Shown: positions 1 through 9,133 of the stretch, piece by piece
Layout of the letters: every line of letters begins with the position of its first letter
How positions within the stretch are numbered: the stretch's first letter is position 1
NCBI GenBank assembly: GCA_025937835.1
Contig: JAICQO010000019.1
Location: 1 to 64,000, forward strand
Direction of reading: 5' to 3'
From: Polyangiaceae bacterium
GTDB lineage: Bacteria; Myxococcota_A; Polyangia; Polyangiales; Polyangiaceae
Length of the DNA: 64,000 nucleotides
Notes under the pieces: generated by a model
Seen by the model: only the letters and a program-made list of their open reading frames with translations
Database searches by the model: none
Told to the model about the DNA's origin: nothing
Translations under genes and position numbers: made by a program

Positions 1-2
1 CA

Positions 3-119
3 CGCCCGGCGATTTTGGGTTTTGGCTTCGTTTTCGCTGCGCTCCGGTGCTCACGTAGCCACCTACGCTCCGCTCCGGTGCTCGCGAAAGCCTCGCCAAA
101 ACCGCAAACTTGCCGGGCG
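3..119. repeat. Compound inverted repeat (REP-like intergenic element)
   Basis: Two nested pairs of perfect inverted arms are visible. An 8-base outer arm lies at 3-10 and pairs with 112-119. A 9-base inner arm (GGTTTTGGC) lies at 18-26 and pairs with 95-103. Between them a 13-base direct repeat (CGCTCCGGTGCTC) occurs at 40-52 and 71-83. The element sits just downstream of the small lipoprotein gene at 150-524, which reads toward it, so it could act as a transcript end or be a dispersed REP-like element. No open frame here looks like a real gene. Confidence 0.6.
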
Positions 120-149
120 GGTGGTCCTTAAGGTTCTGGGCCGTGAGCC

Positions 150-524
150 TCACTTGCACTCTTTGGCGTACTCGTCCTGCTCTTTGAAGGCGGCGTTGAG
201 CGACAGTTTGTAACCCTGGAGGTTGCCTTCGGTGTCGGTGCGCAGACCGTTCACCTTCTGCGCCAGATCGTTCTTGGCGTTCTCGGCGCTGGTCCAGGTC
301 ACGCGCGTCGTCATGAACGAGCTCTCGGCGAGCGCGGCGCGCTCTTCGACGGAGCTCCAGCCCTCGACGTCCACGCCGGCCAATTTGCGCTTGGCCGCGG
401 ACTCGCGCAGCGAACCCCAGGTCTTGGCTAGGGCAATCCGAGCCTTCTCGCACTTCTCGTTGTCCTTGCAACCCGTGAGCGACAGCAAGAACGCACTGAA
501 CAACACAGCAGAGTAGCGAATCAT
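150..524 (-). CDS. Small lipoprotein of unknown function
   Basis: A 124-residue protein starting with a lipoprotein signal peptide: a short basic start, a hydrophobic stretch (residues about 6-17) and the lipobox LTGC with the acylated Cys near residue 19. The mature part is short, highly charged and Lys/Glu/Ala-rich, mostly predicted helical, with a second Cys just after the lipid Cys and one near the C-terminus. It is probably anchored in the inner or outer membrane facing the periplasm. It is transcribed divergently from the aspartate kinase gene, with about 100 bases between the two starts. No family is recognised. Confidence 0.7.
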   Translation of the reverse strand: MIRYSAVLFSAFLLSLTGCKDNEKCEKARIALAKTWGSLRESAAKRKLAGVDVEGWSSVEERAALAESSFMTTRVTWTSAENAKNDLAQKVNGLRTDTEGNLQGYKLSLNAAFKEQDEYAKECK

Positions 525-621
525 GGCTATGACCCCGACGTAGGCAGAAACGATAGCGAAAGCCGCGCCGCAAGGGAAGTTGGCTCGCGCGAACGGGTCC
601 GGTTACGTTCGGAGCAATCGA

Positions 622-1809
622 ATGGCGCTGGTCGTTCAGAAGTTCGGTGGGTCTTCACTCGCGGACCTGGATCGGCTCGGAGGCGTCGCAGACTGGGTCG
701 CGTCCCGGCGAAATGCCGGAGAATCGCTGGCGATCGTGGTCAGCGCCATGGGCAAGACGACCGAAGGGCTCTTATCCCTGGCCCGTGACGCGGCCCGGGC
801 GCGACCCGGATTCGAGCCCCCGCGCCGAGAGCTCGACATGCTGGTCAGCACCGGGGAGCGCGTCAGCATGGCCCTGCTCTCGATCGCCATCCAGGCCCGC
901 GGCGTGCAGGCCGTCAGCTTCACCGGCTCCCAATCTGGCATCATCACCACCGATCAGCACTTCGACGCGCGGATCGTCGAGGTCCGGCCGGAGCGGGTGC
1001 GCGCCGAGCTCGAGCGGGGCAAGGTCGCGATCGTCGCGGGCTATCAGGGCATGAGCCAGGCTCGCGAGATCACCACGCTCGGCCGCGGCGGCTCCGACAC
1101 CACCGCCGTGGCGCTCGCGGCTGCACTCGCGGCGGATCGCTGCGAGATCTACAGCGACGTCGACGGCGTCTACAGCGCGGATCCGAACCGCGTGCGGGAC
1201 GCACGCCATCTGCCCGCCATCGACTACGGCACGATGGAGGAGATGGCCGAGGCGGGGGCGCGCGTGCTCAACGTGCACGCCGTGCGCACCGCCCGGGAGC
1301 GTGGTCTCGTGCTGCTCGCGCGGCGGACCTCGGATTTCGTCGAGCGCGGGACCGGGCGCGAGACCCGCGTCGAGCCGGGGGCGCCAGCCTGCGCCGCCGT
1401 CGTCGTGAATCCGGCGCTGTGGTTGGTGTACGGGCCGGAGTCCGCGCGCGAGCCGCTCGCGCGCGCCGCGCGGGAGCTCGAGCTGCCGCTGCGCGCTCTC
1501 GATCCGGGCGATGAGTTGCCGCTCGGGCTCGTGCCGCTGTCCGGCGTCCCCGATCCGAAGGGCGCCGAGCGCGCGCTCGAGCGCGCCGTGCCGGGGCTGT
1601 CGATCGCGCACGGCTACGGCGAGCTCAGCGCCGTGGGCGCCGCGGCCCACGACGAACAGCGCCGCGTCGGAGCCATCCAGGGGCTGGCGGAGCCTCCACT
1701 GTGCGTGCTGAACGGGACCAGCCGTCTCAGCGCGATCGTCTCTCTCGAGCACCTGAGCGATGCCGAGCGCCGCTTCCACGCCTGGTTCGTGACCGGCGCC
1801 TCGCTCTAG
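622..1809 (+). CDS. lysC: Aspartate kinase
   Basis: Phosphorylates L-aspartate with ATP, the first step of the pathway to Lys, Thr, Met and diaminopimelate; cytoplasmic. The ATG at 622 puts the family signature KFGGSS at residues 6-11. Further amino-acid-kinase motifs follow: a VSAMG segment, GRGGSDTT and [11 protein letters not shown]. At 395 residues the length is normal. The C-terminal regulatory part, from about residue 260, is weakly related to standard tandem ACT domains, so feedback control may be unusual. The frame stays open upstream to 580, but the conserved N-terminus favours 622. The gene stands alone, convergent with the TPR gene that ends at 1818. Confidence 0.9.
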   Translation: MALVVQKFGGSSLADLDRLGGVADWVASRRNAGESLAIVVSAMGKTTEGLLSLARDAARARPGFEPPRRELDMLVSTGERVSMALLSIAIQARGVQAVSFTGSQSGIITTDQHFDARIVEVRPERVRAELERGKVAIVAGYQGMSQAREITTLGRGGSDTTAVALAAALAADRCEIYSDVDGVYSADPNRVRDARHLPAIDYGTMEEMAEAGARVLNVHAVRTARERGLVLLARRTSDFVERGTGRETRVEPGAPACAAVVVNPALWLVYGPESAREPLARAARELELPLRALDPGDELPLGLVPLSGVPDPKGAERALERAVPGLSIAHGYGELSAVGAAAHDEQRRVGAIQGLAEPPLCVLNGTSRLSAIVSLEHLSDAERRFHAWFVTGASL

Positions 1810-1817
1810 AACGCGAT

Positions 1818-3713
1818 CTAGCCGCGCCGGCGCTCGGCGAGCTGCTGGGCGGCCTCGCGGTAGCGCTGCCCGAGCCGCTCGTCGCGCGGCGCGAGCCTGA
1901 GCGCCAGCCCGAAGTGACGCTCGGCCGATGCCGGGTCGCGGTCGACCGCCAGCGAGTTCTCGCCGGCTTCGGCGAGCCAAGGTGCCCAGGCGGGGTCGGG
2001 GGTCAGCGTGAGCTCGACGGCCTCGCGCAGGCGCGCGTAGCCGAGCGTCGCCCCGGTGCGGTCTCCGAGCTGCGCCCGCCAGCGCGCCTCGAGGTAGCGC
2101 GCCTCCACGAGCTTGTCCGACGAGGCCGGAACGCTGCGCACGCGGGCGATCGCCTGCGGCAGGTCTCCGACGTGCTCCGCCAGGATTTTCCCGAGGTCGA
2201 TCGACGCCTCCGCGTCGATCTGACCCGCGCGCGCGGAGAGCTCGAGGGCGCGCTCGAGCAGCGGCAGGGCGCGCTCCGGGCGCCCCGTGAGGACCAGCGC
2301 GCGCGCCAGGCCGGCCGTTGCCGTCGCGTCGTCCGGCACGTAGCGGAGCGCGCGCTCGAACAACCTTCCCGCGGGGACCTCGAGGCCAGCATCGAGCAAG
2401 CGCCGCGCCGCGCGCCGGCACACGTCGTGGCGCGCCCGCGCGCCGCTCGCGATCGCCTCCAGGTGCTCGGCGTCGGCGAGCGCTCCCTGGACATCGCCGC
2501 GGCCGGCACGCTCTTCGAAGCGCGCCCAGCGTACCTCGGCGAGCCCGGGCGCGTGCGCCACCGCTCGATCGAGGGCGTGCACGCGCGCCGGCGCTTCCAG
2601 CTCGAGCTCCGCGAGCTTGCGGAAATACCAGGCGGCGAGCGGCGCGAACGGCTCGTGCCGCGCCGCAGCCTCCACGGCGTCGCGCGCTCCCTGGGCGTCG
2701 CCCGCGCGCGAGAGCAGCTCGGCGCCGACCAGCCCGGCCTGCGTCGCCGGCAAGCTCTCGACCAGCAGGCCCAGCGTCGCCTGTGCGCGACCGCCGATCC
2801 GCGCGTCGATTTCGGCCACCGCGCGCGACAGTTCCGGGTGGCGCGGCGCGCGCTCGAGCGCCGTCACGTAGGCCGCGCGCGCGGCGTCGATCGAGCCCGC
2901 CGCGAGCGCGTCGTCCGCCCCCTCGACCAGCAGCGAGAGCTCGAGCGCGCGCGCCGCGCGGAAGCCGAGCTCCGGCGGTTCCGCGAGCGCATCGAGCTCG
3001 ACCGTAAACGACTGTTCACCGACCGAGAGCGCCCCGAAGCGCACCTCGCCTGCCGACGGCGCGCGTGCCCCGACCGCGGGCAACAACGCGCGCCCGAGCC
3101 TTTGCCCGACGCCCGCAATCGAGAGCATGCGGCCGCGACGCGTTGCCAGCTTGCCGAGCACGGAGTCGGCGACGCGCAGCGCGAGCCCGAGCGCCGGCAG
3201 CTCGAACCCGACAGCCCGCGCGCCATCGATCACGAAGCGCGCGTCGCCGTGCGTCGGCGCCCACAACGCGTCGAAGGCCAGCGCCCCGCCCTCCGTCACG
3301 AAGCCGAGCCCGAGGCCTCCGGCGATCGGCCACACCGCGGGCGGCCGCACCAACCTTCCGAGCGCGTCCCCGACGTGCCGCCCCACCCAGCGCTCGAGCT
3401 CCGCGCGAACGAGCTCGAGCCGCACGTGCTCGAGCTGACCGCGCCGGTGCCGGAACTTGGGAACGCCGCCCGAGAGGTCGACGGGGAACTTCATCCCGGG
3501 GAGCGTCACCGATAGCCGGCTCACGCGGATCGGCGCGAGCTCCACCGCCTCGTAGAGCTCGAGACCCAGGACCCCGCGGCTGGCCGTGAGCCGCAGCGGA
3601 ACTCGCTGATCTTCCGCGAGAACCTGGGGCCGGTCCTCGGGCAGATCCGCCGCTGTCCCGACCGCTTCGGGCGGAATGCTGGGGCTCGACGCCGGAGGCA
3701 CCACGACCAGCAA
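1818..3713 (-). CDS. Large TPR-repeat protein of unknown function
   Basis: A 631-residue protein with a TTG start. The first roughly 250 residues form a non-repetitive domain rich in beta-type sequence, with no recognised family. From about residue 270 to the end, Ala/Leu/Arg-rich helical pairs recur with TPR spacing (for example, segments reading ALERAPRHPEL, ALRYVPDDATA and ALRLAPRDERL). TPR solenoids bind partner proteins. No signal peptide or membrane segment is obvious. The TTG start is uncertain and a downstream GTG is possible. It converges on aspartate kinase with 8 bases between the stops and is divergent from the metallophosphoesterase. Confidence 0.7.
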   Translation of the reverse strand: MLVVVPPASSPSIPPEAVGTAADLPEDRPQVLAEDQRVPLRLTASRGVLGLELYEAVELAPIRVSRLSVTLPGMKFPVDLSGGVPKFRHRRGQLEHVRLELVRAELERWVGRHVGDALGRLVRPPAVWPIAGGLGLGFVTEGGALAFDALWAPTHGDARFVIDGARAVGFELPALGLALRVADSVLGKLATRRGRMLSIAGVGQRLGRALLPAVGARAPSAGEVRFGALSVGEQSFTVELDALAEPPELGFRAARALELSLLVEGADDALAAGSIDAARAAYVTALERAPRHPELSRAVAEIDARIGGRAQATLGLLVESLPATQAGLVGAELLSRAGDAQGARDAVEAAARHEPFAPLAAWYFRKLAELELEAPARVHALDRAVAHAPGLAEVRWARFEERAGRGDVQGALADAEHLEAIASGARARHDVCRRAARRLLDAGLEVPAGRLFERALRYVPDDATATAGLARALVLTGRPERALPLLERALELSARAGQIDAEASIDLGKILAEHVGDLPQAIARVRSVPASSDKLVEARYLEARWRAQLGDRTGATLGYARLREAVELTLTPDPAWAPWLAEAGENSLAVDRDPASAERHFGLALRLAPRDERLGQRYREAAQQLAERRRG

Positions 3714-3836
3714 ATCGTACCAGGGGAAACCTCACCGCGGCCAAGTCCGCCACGGCGGGGGCTCGCCCCCCGGGGATCGGCCTTCAAATTCCCCGGAAAC
3801 TCTGGAGGCTCGCCGGCCGTTCTCTCTCTGGAGACC

Positions 3837-5057
3837 TTGAACCCTCAGACCCTCTTCGCGCTCGGCTCCGTCGTTGGCTGGGTGATCGTCGTGGGCGCCG
3901 CATGGCTGCTCCGCTCGCGGTTTTACGCGATTTTTCGCGCCATTTCGCTGGGCCTACAGATCACCATCATCGCCACGCTGTTCCAGCGCTTCGAGGCGGT
4001 CTGGCCGGCGGTGTTCTACCTACAGGCCGCGGCTTTCGTGCACTCCATCGCCTTGATCCGCCCCCGGCTGCGGCCGCTCTGGTACCGGGTGCTCTTCAGT
4101 ATCCCCGGCGCGTTCTTCGGTGCCGGCGCCATGTTCGCGCTGCCCTGGGCGCTGTTCGAGGCCGTCGGCTTTGCCCTGCCCTGGCCCTATCTGCCGTTCG
4201 TCGCCGCCCTGATCGGCGTCGTCCAATCCCTCACCGCGCGTGAAGAAGAGCGCGACGTCGTCGTCGACGGCACCCGCATTCAGGGCATCGTCCGCGTGCC
4301 CAAGCACGCTGCGCGCGTCGCGCGCCCGCTCAAGATCGTCCAGATCACCGATCCCCACCTGGGGCCGTTCATGTCCGTCGAGCGCTTGCAGCGCATCGCG
4401 CGCTCGGCAGTGCGCCGCGAGCCGGACCTGGTCGTGCTCACGGGCGACTTCCTCACGATGGAGTCGCAGACCGACCCCACGCTGCTCGCGCGCGCGCTCG
4501 AGCCGCTCTCGGAGCTTCCCGGGCGCGTCTATGCCTGTCTCGGCAATCACGACCACGAAGCCCTCGAAATCGTGGTGAGCGCACTGGAGAAGATCGGCGC
4601 CAAGCTCTTGGTCGATGACTCCACGCTCGTACAAACCGCGGCCGGGCCCGTCCAGATCGTCGGAGCGGATTTTCACTTTCGCGAGCGCAAAGAGAACCTG
4701 GCGCGCGTCTCGGCGGCGCACCCGCGCATCCCGGGCGCGTTCCGGCTCGTGCTGTTGCATGACCCCGGCGTGTTTCGTCACTGGCCCGAAGGCGACGCCG
4801 ATCTGGTGTTGTCCGGTCACACGCACGGCGGCCAGGTGGGCCTCGTGAGCCTCGGCCTCCCGTACACGCTGCTGCGGCTGTTCTGGAAGCACCCGGATCA
4901 CGGCTACTGGGCGCGCGGCGTGGATCGGCTGTACGTGCACCGCGGGACGGGCCACTACGGCTTCCCGCTGCGCGTCGGAGTGCCGGCGGAGAACAGCTTG
5001 CTGCGCGTGCACGCGCCGGGCTGGCTGCCGGAACAGAACGACAGCCCGGCCGAGTAA
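3837..5057 (+). CDS. Membrane-anchored calcineurin-like metallophosphoesterase
   Basis: The N-terminal about 130 residues hold roughly four hydrophobic helices. A soluble phosphoesterase domain then carries all the two-metal motifs: TDPHLG (D-x-H), LTGDF (GD), LGNHDHE (GNHD), LLHDPG (H) and SGHTHGG (GHTH). This arrangement matches the YkuE/YaeI-like family of membrane phosphodiesterases, some of which cleave lipid-linked pyrophosphates or phosphates. The substrate here cannot be told. It starts at TTG 3837 and is 406 residues. It is convergent with the pirin gene, with three bases between the stops. Confidence 0.85.
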   Translation: MNPQTLFALGSVVGWVIVVGAAWLLRSRFYAIFRAISLGLQITIIATLFQRFEAVWPAVFYLQAAAFVHSIALIRPRLRPLWYRVLFSIPGAFFGAGAMFALPWALFEAVGFALPWPYLPFVAALIGVVQSLTAREEERDVVVDGTRIQGIVRVPKHAARVARPLKIVQITDPHLGPFMSVERLQRIARSAVRREPDLVVLTGDFLTMESQTDPTLLARALEPLSELPGRVYACLGNHDHEALEIVVSALEKIGAKLLVDDSTLVQTAAGPVQIVGADFHFRERKENLARVSAAHPRIPGAFRLVLLHDPGVFRHWPEGDADLVLSGHTHGGQVGLVSLGLPYTLLRLFWKHPDHGYWARGVDRLYVHRGTGHYGFPLRVGVPAENSLLRVHAPGWLPEQNDSPAE

Positions 5058-5060
5058 ACG

Positions 5061-5960
5061 CTATCCCGGCAACGGGATGAACTCGACCTCGTCGCCCGGG
5101 ACCTTCGGAAAGCGCTGATTGCGCCAGTCGTCCTTGGCGCGCTCGATGCGTTCGAGCGAGCTCGAGACGAAGTTCCACTCGATGAAGCGCTCACCGAGGG
5201 GTGCCCCGCCGAGGAGCATTACTTGCGAGGCTTCGAAGGCGCGGAGCTCCACGGCCGCGCCGGGCTCGAGGATCAGCAGCGTACCGACGCCGAAGCGCTC
5301 TTCGCCGATTTCGACCGATCCCTGCGCGACGTAGACGGCGCGCTCGGGGTGCGTCGCGTCGACACGCAGCGGCACACCCGCCGCAAGGCGTGCGTGAACG
5401 TAGAGCGTCGGCGACAGCACGGGGGTGGGCGCGGTGAAGCCGTAGGCAGTGCCCGCGATCAGCCGCAATTCTGCCTGACCGTCACGGAACGCCGGCAAAC
5501 TCGCTGCCGGATGGTGCTCGAACGACGGCGCGCGCTCCTCTTCTTCCTTCGGCAGCGCGACCCAGCTCTGAACACCATGCAGACGATGACCGCTCGCGCG
5601 GAGCTCGGCGCTCGTGCGTTCGGAATGCACGATGCCGCGGCCCGCGGTCATCCAGTTCACGTCCCCGGGGCGGATCGGCTGATGAAAGCCGAGGCTGTCG
5701 CGGTGCAGGATCTCGCCGTCGAACAAATAGCTGATCGTGGCGAGCGCGATGTGCGGGTGCGGGCGTACGTCCATCCCCTGCCCCGGGCCGAACGCGATCG
5801 GACCGAAGTGATCGTAGAAGATGAACGGGCCGACCATGCGGCGGCCCGGCGCGGGCAAGATCCGCCGCACCGAAAAGCCGCCGAGGTCTCGCTCGCGGCC
5901 GCTGACGAGCGTCTGCACACCCGCTTCGCGCAGCGCGCCGCTGGCTTCACGCACCGTCAT
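5061..5960 (-). CDS. Pirin-family cupin protein
   Basis: A 299-residue protein of the pirin family, a bicupin that binds one metal in its N-terminal half. Seen: RRILPAPGRRMVGPF-type N-terminus, HPHIALATISYLFDGEI (metal-binding His-x-His), a second His in HRDSLG, and MTAGRGIVHSERT followed by the C-terminal cupin. Some pirins have quercetinase activity and others are redox-linked regulators, so the function here is open. The ATG at 5960 overlaps the stop of the upstream NmrA gene (ATGA), so the two are translationally coupled; the open frame upstream of 5960 is shadow sequence. Confidence 0.88.
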   Translation of the reverse strand: MTVREASGALREAGVQTLVSGRERDLGGFSVRRILPAPGRRMVGPFIFYDHFGPIAFGPGQGMDVRPHPHIALATISYLFDGEILHRDSLGFHQPIRPGDVNWMTAGRGIVHSERTSAELRASGHRLHGVQSWVALPKEEEERAPSFEHHPAASLPAFRDGQAELRLIAGTAYGFTAPTPVLSPTLYVHARLAAGVPLRVDATHPERAVYVAQGSVEIGEERFGVGTLLILEPGAAVELRAFEASQVMLLGGAPLGERFIEWNFVSSSLERIERAKDDWRNQRFPKVPGDEVEFIPLPG

Positions 5961-6904
5961 TCGAGGGGGATTCTGTGCTTGTTGGCGGCGACCCAGGTCT
6001 TGTAATCCTGGAGCTCCGGGTTCAACGCTCGGGCAAACGACAGGTCGCGCGCTCCCACGTAGTAGTCGTTGAAGTCGTGCTTGAACTGGAACATGTTGCC
6101 GAGATCGTCGGCTCCCGGGAAGCCATAGCCGCGATAGACCTCGAAGGGCGGTGAGAAGTAACGGATCTCCTTGCCGAGCGCTGTGCCGAGCTCCTTGGCC
6201 ATGTCCGCCCCGGTCACGTGATCGCCTGCGATCCATACCGACTTGCCGATCAGCTCCGGGCGCTTGAACACGCCGAAGGCGCACTTGCCGATGTCCTCGG
6301 AGGCGACGCCGGGGAGCTTCTTGTCGCCCATCGGTAAGGTGAGCGTGAGCACGCCGTCGGGCCCCTTCTTCGGCCCGACCCCGAAGTAGATCATGTTCTC
6401 CCAGTAGAACGAGGTGTTCAGCATCGTGGTCGGCACGCCGGCGTCGACGAACAACTGGTTGGCTTCGCCCTTGCCGTCGTAGTGCGGCACCTTGTACTTG
6501 CCGTGCAGCGTCGGCATCCGATTGTCCGAGAGCGGCACGAAGCGGCGCGTGTCTTCCAGCGTGGACCAGATCACGTGCTTGACGCCCGCGTCCTTCGCGG
6601 CTCGCGCCATGGCACCCGCCTCGGCAATCTCTTTGTCGGCCGAGAAGTGCGCCCAGAAAAAGGTCACGCAAAACGCCCCGTAGCAGCCTTCGAACGCGCG
6701 CCGCAGGCTCGCTTCGTCATCGACGTCGGCGACCACGACCTCGGCACCCAGGGCCGCAAGCGCCTTGGCCTTGTCCGAGTTCTTGTCGCGCGTGATGGCG
6801 CGCGCCACGTAGCGCCCGCTCTTGTCGGCCGTGATCGCTCGCACCAAACCGCCGCCCTGCGCGCCCGTGGCGCCGACCACGGCAATGACTTGCTTGTCGC
6901 TCAT
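5957..6904 (-). CDS. NmrA-like NAD(P)-binding protein
   Basis: A 315-residue Rossmann-fold protein with VVGATGAQGGGLVRAI at residues 9-24, the G-x-x-G-x-x-G dinucleotide motif of atypical short-chain dehydrogenases. The NmrA/HSCARG family often lacks the Tyr-x-x-x-Lys pair and acts as an NADPH sensor or quinone-type reductase. The segments HVIWSTLED and TTMLNTSFYWENM also fit the family. It is the first gene of a two-gene unit with pirin (4-base overlap), suggesting a shared redox or stress role (inference). Confidence 0.85.
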   Translation of the reverse strand: MSDKQVIAVVGATGAQGGGLVRAITADKSGRYVARAITRDKNSDKAKALAALGAEVVVADVDDEASLRRAFEGCYGAFCVTFFWAHFSADKEIAEAGAMARAAKDAGVKHVIWSTLEDTRRFVPLSDNRMPTLHGKYKVPHYDGKGEANQLFVDAGVPTTMLNTSFYWENMIYFGVGPKKGPDGVLTLTLPMGDKKLPGVASEDIGKCAFGVFKRPELIGKSVWIAGDHVTGADMAKELGTALGKEIRYFSPPFEVYRGYGFPGADDLGNMFQFKHDFNDYYVGARDLSFARALNPELQDYKTWVAANKHRIPLE

Positions 6905-6972
6905 GCTGTACTCCGTTCCGCGCCCAGGGCGCGGCGCGGACTATAGCGCCAAGCGAGGGAGACCGGGACGGC

Positions 6973-7575
6973 TCAGTTCACGTCGCCTTTTTCGAGCTTG
7001 GTCTTCATGCGCTTGATCAGCTCCGGGAAGCCTTGCTTCTTGATGATGCGCCGGAACTGGTTTCGGTAATTCACGACCAGGCTCGAGCCTTCGGTCACGA
7101 TGTCCACGATCTTGTTCTTGCCGCTGGCGTCGCTCACGACGTAGTCGATCGACAGCGGCTCTTCGCGAGCATCGCCCTTCTTCTTGGCGACCGTGCGCAC
7201 CAGCTCACCGGAATCTTGCCTCGTGGCGCCCTTGTACTCGACCTCGTAACCGACGATGCGCTTCAAGCTCTTGCGGTACGCCGCGCGCACCAGCTTGGTG
7301 AGGATGCCCTGGAATTCGGCGCGCTCTTCCGGCGTGCGCTCGGCCCAGTAATCCCGCAACGATCCCTTGGCGAGGGTGTCGTAGTCGAGCACCTCGTCGA
7401 ACGCGGCCTCCACCTTCTTGTCGTCGGCTGGGCCCTTCGCCTTCTTGACGAGGGCGACGAGCTCGGTCTGCTTCTCCTTCACGAAGCTCTCGCCGTTGGC
7501 GGCGAAAGCGGACGGCGCGGCGAACGAGAGCAACGCGACCAGAGCGACGGAGCGGAGCAGCTTGACTGACTTCAT
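6973..7575 (-). CDS. MlaC/Ttg2D-type phospholipid-transport substrate-binding protein
   Basis: A 200-residue exported protein with a Sec signal peptide (basic start, hydrophobic core, cleavage about AFA-AN near residues 24-26). The mature part has the family layout: an N-terminal helical segment with VLDYDTLAKGSL, the region YRKSLKRIVGYEVEY, and the C-terminal IVTEGSSLVVNYRNQFRRII block. MlaC-like proteins carry phospholipids across the periplasm between outer- and inner-membrane complexes. No other mla genes are adjacent, so it works with partners encoded elsewhere. Confidence 0.85.
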   Translation of the reverse strand: MKSVKLLRSVALVALLSFAAPSAFAANGESFVKEKQTELVALVKKAKGPADDKKVEAAFDEVLDYDTLAKGSLRDYWAERTPEERAEFQGILTKLVRAAYRKSLKRIVGYEVEYKGATRQDSGELVRTVAKKKGDAREEPLSIDYVVSDASGKNKIVDIVTEGSSLVVNYRNQFRRIIKKQGFPELIKRMKTKLEKGDVN

Positions 7576-7789
7576 GAGAACCTCGACCTACCTGACTCGG
7601 CCATCATTTGCGGCCGCATTCGGTACTACGCAAGCCCTGGGCCAGGCGTTCCCAAACGGGGTCAGAAGCGCGAATTCATCCAGATTTCGACGGGTTATGG
7701 TTGATTTTCCGGACCCGTGGCCGGCCGGCTGGTGAACCTCGGGTCACGCTTCGGGGGTCGGAGTTTGTTCTTTTGGGGGCTGAGCCCTG
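7576..7789. other. Intergenic region between mlaC-like and sensor kinase genes
   Basis: About 214 bases with no convincing reading frame. It must hold the promoter of the mlaC-like gene (minus strand, upstream of 7575) and any end signal of the sensor kinase transcript. The stretch at about 7735-7770 is G/T-rich and carries short runs of G and T on the plus strand, but I could not define a clean hairpin terminator or sigma-54 promoter. Confidence 0.4.
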
Positions 7790-9100
7790 TCACCCACCCA
7801 GAGACTCCCCTCGCCCGAGCGCCACGCGGAAGACCGCGCCACGGCCTTCGGCGCTTTCGACGCCGATCGCGAAGCCGTGCTCGTCGGCGATGCGCTTGAC
7901 GACGGCGAGGCCGACGCCGGTGCCCTGCGAGCGTGTGGTGAAGAAGGCGTCGAACAGGCGCTCTTTCGCGGCGTCGTCGATGCCAATGCCCGCGTCGGCC
8001 ACGCTGAGCTCGACGTTGCCGAGCGCGTCCGACGCCACGCGCACGCGCACGACGTCGCCGGCGTGGCTCGCCTGCACGCCGTTGCGCACGAGGTTCCACA
8101 CCAGCTGGCGGAGCTGCGCGCCGTCTGCACGGATCACGGCCGACGCGAGGCCGTCGTAGCCGATTTTGACGTCCGACACCGCTCGTCCGCTGCCCGAAGC
8201 GAGCTCCACGACCTCGCGCGCGAGCACGGCGACATCGACGGGCACGAGCTGCGGTTTGCGCGGCTTGGTGAGGTCCACCATGTCCGTGACCAGGTCGTTC
8301 AAGCGGCTCGCCTCGCGCTGGATGATGTCGCAGAGCCTTCGATCTTCCTCCGACAATACGGAAGCCTGGCGCAAGAGCTGGATCGAGCCGGCGATCGAGC
8401 CGAGCGGGTTTCGAATCTCGTGCGCGAGTCCGGCGGCGAGCCGTCCGAGCGCGGCCATCCGCTCGGCCTGGTCGGCACGCTCGGTGGCGAGCACGAGCTC
8501 CCCGCCCGTCCAGCGCAGGCGGTCGGCGAGGGTGCCCGCGAGCACCGCCACCACCACCAGCACCAGCACGTTCACCGTCATGTAGAACGACAGCTCGTCG
8601 GCGGAGAGCACGTAGATGTTGACGGGCTGATCGGGCGGCGGGTGGATCCAGCCGCGCGCCAGGCTCGTGACCAGGCTGCCGTAGAACAGCCCACCCGCCA
8701 CGGCGGCGATCGAAGCTCCGCGCAGCCCCGTGAGGCTCGCGCCGACCAGGCACGTCAAACCGTAGAACGACGTCGCGCCGCTCGTGGCACCGCCGGTCAC
8801 GTAGACGACCAGCGACCAGGTCGCCTGATCGAACACCAGCTGCGCGTCCGCGAGGCGCTCCAGCAAGCGACCGCTGCGGAGGATGAGCGCGTAAACCGTT
8901 GCCAGCACGAAGGCGCCGGCGAGCGTCGCGAGCGTGAGCCTCAGCGTGAAGGACTCGAGCTCGTAGCCCGTGCGCAGGTAAAACAGGCTGACCAGCCCGA
9001 GCGCGAGCACCGCGAACGCGAGGCGCAGCGCCGTGAGCCACGCCAGCCGCCGCGGTAGCGGTCCAGCTCCGACGATCTCGGGTAGGCCGAGCTTGACCAT
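7790..9100 (-). CDS. Membrane sensor histidine kinase, PilS-like
   Basis: A 436-residue two-component sensor kinase. The N-terminal about 180 residues hold roughly six hydrophobic helices, as in PilS. The kinase core follows: H-box GLAHEIRNPLGSIAGSI with the phosphorylatable His, N-box LVWNLVRNGVQASHAGD, and G-boxes VADAGIGIDD and GTGVGLAVVKRI. It lies 33 bases downstream of pilC on the same strand, matching the pilC-pilS order in myxobacterial pilus clusters. No PilR response regulator follows, so its partner is elsewhere. It may sense pilin level in the inner membrane (known for PilS; inference here). Confidence 0.82.
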   Translation of the reverse strand: MVKLGLPEIVGAGPLPRRLAWLTALRLAFAVLALGLVSLFYLRTGYELESFTLRLTLATLAGAFVLATVYALILRSGRLLERLADAQLVFDQATWSLVVYVTGGATSGATSFYGLTCLVGASLTGLRGASIAAVAGGLFYGSLVTSLARGWIHPPPDQPVNIYVLSADELSFYMTVNVLVLVVVAVLAGTLADRLRWTGGELVLATERADQAERMAALGRLAAGLAHEIRNPLGSIAGSIQLLRQASVLSEEDRRLCDIIQREASRLNDLVTDMVDLTKPRKPQLVPVDVAVLAREVVELASGSGRAVSDVKIGYDGLASAVIRADGAQLRQLVWNLVRNGVQASHAGDVVRVRVASDALGNVELSVADAGIGIDDAAKERLFDAFFTTRSQGTGVGLAVVKRIADEHGFAIGVESAEGRGAVFRVALGRGESLGG

Positions 9101-9133
9101 CAGCCAGGGCTCACGAGCAGCGCCTGCGCCGCG

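Noticed and set aside
1701-3515. Long plus-strand frame of 604 codons
   Set aside because: Antisense to the TPR gene, Arg-rich, no motif; shadow frame.
7735-7790. Possible sigma-54 promoter or terminator after the sensor kinase
   Set aside because: No GG-N10-GC spacing or stable stem could be defined.
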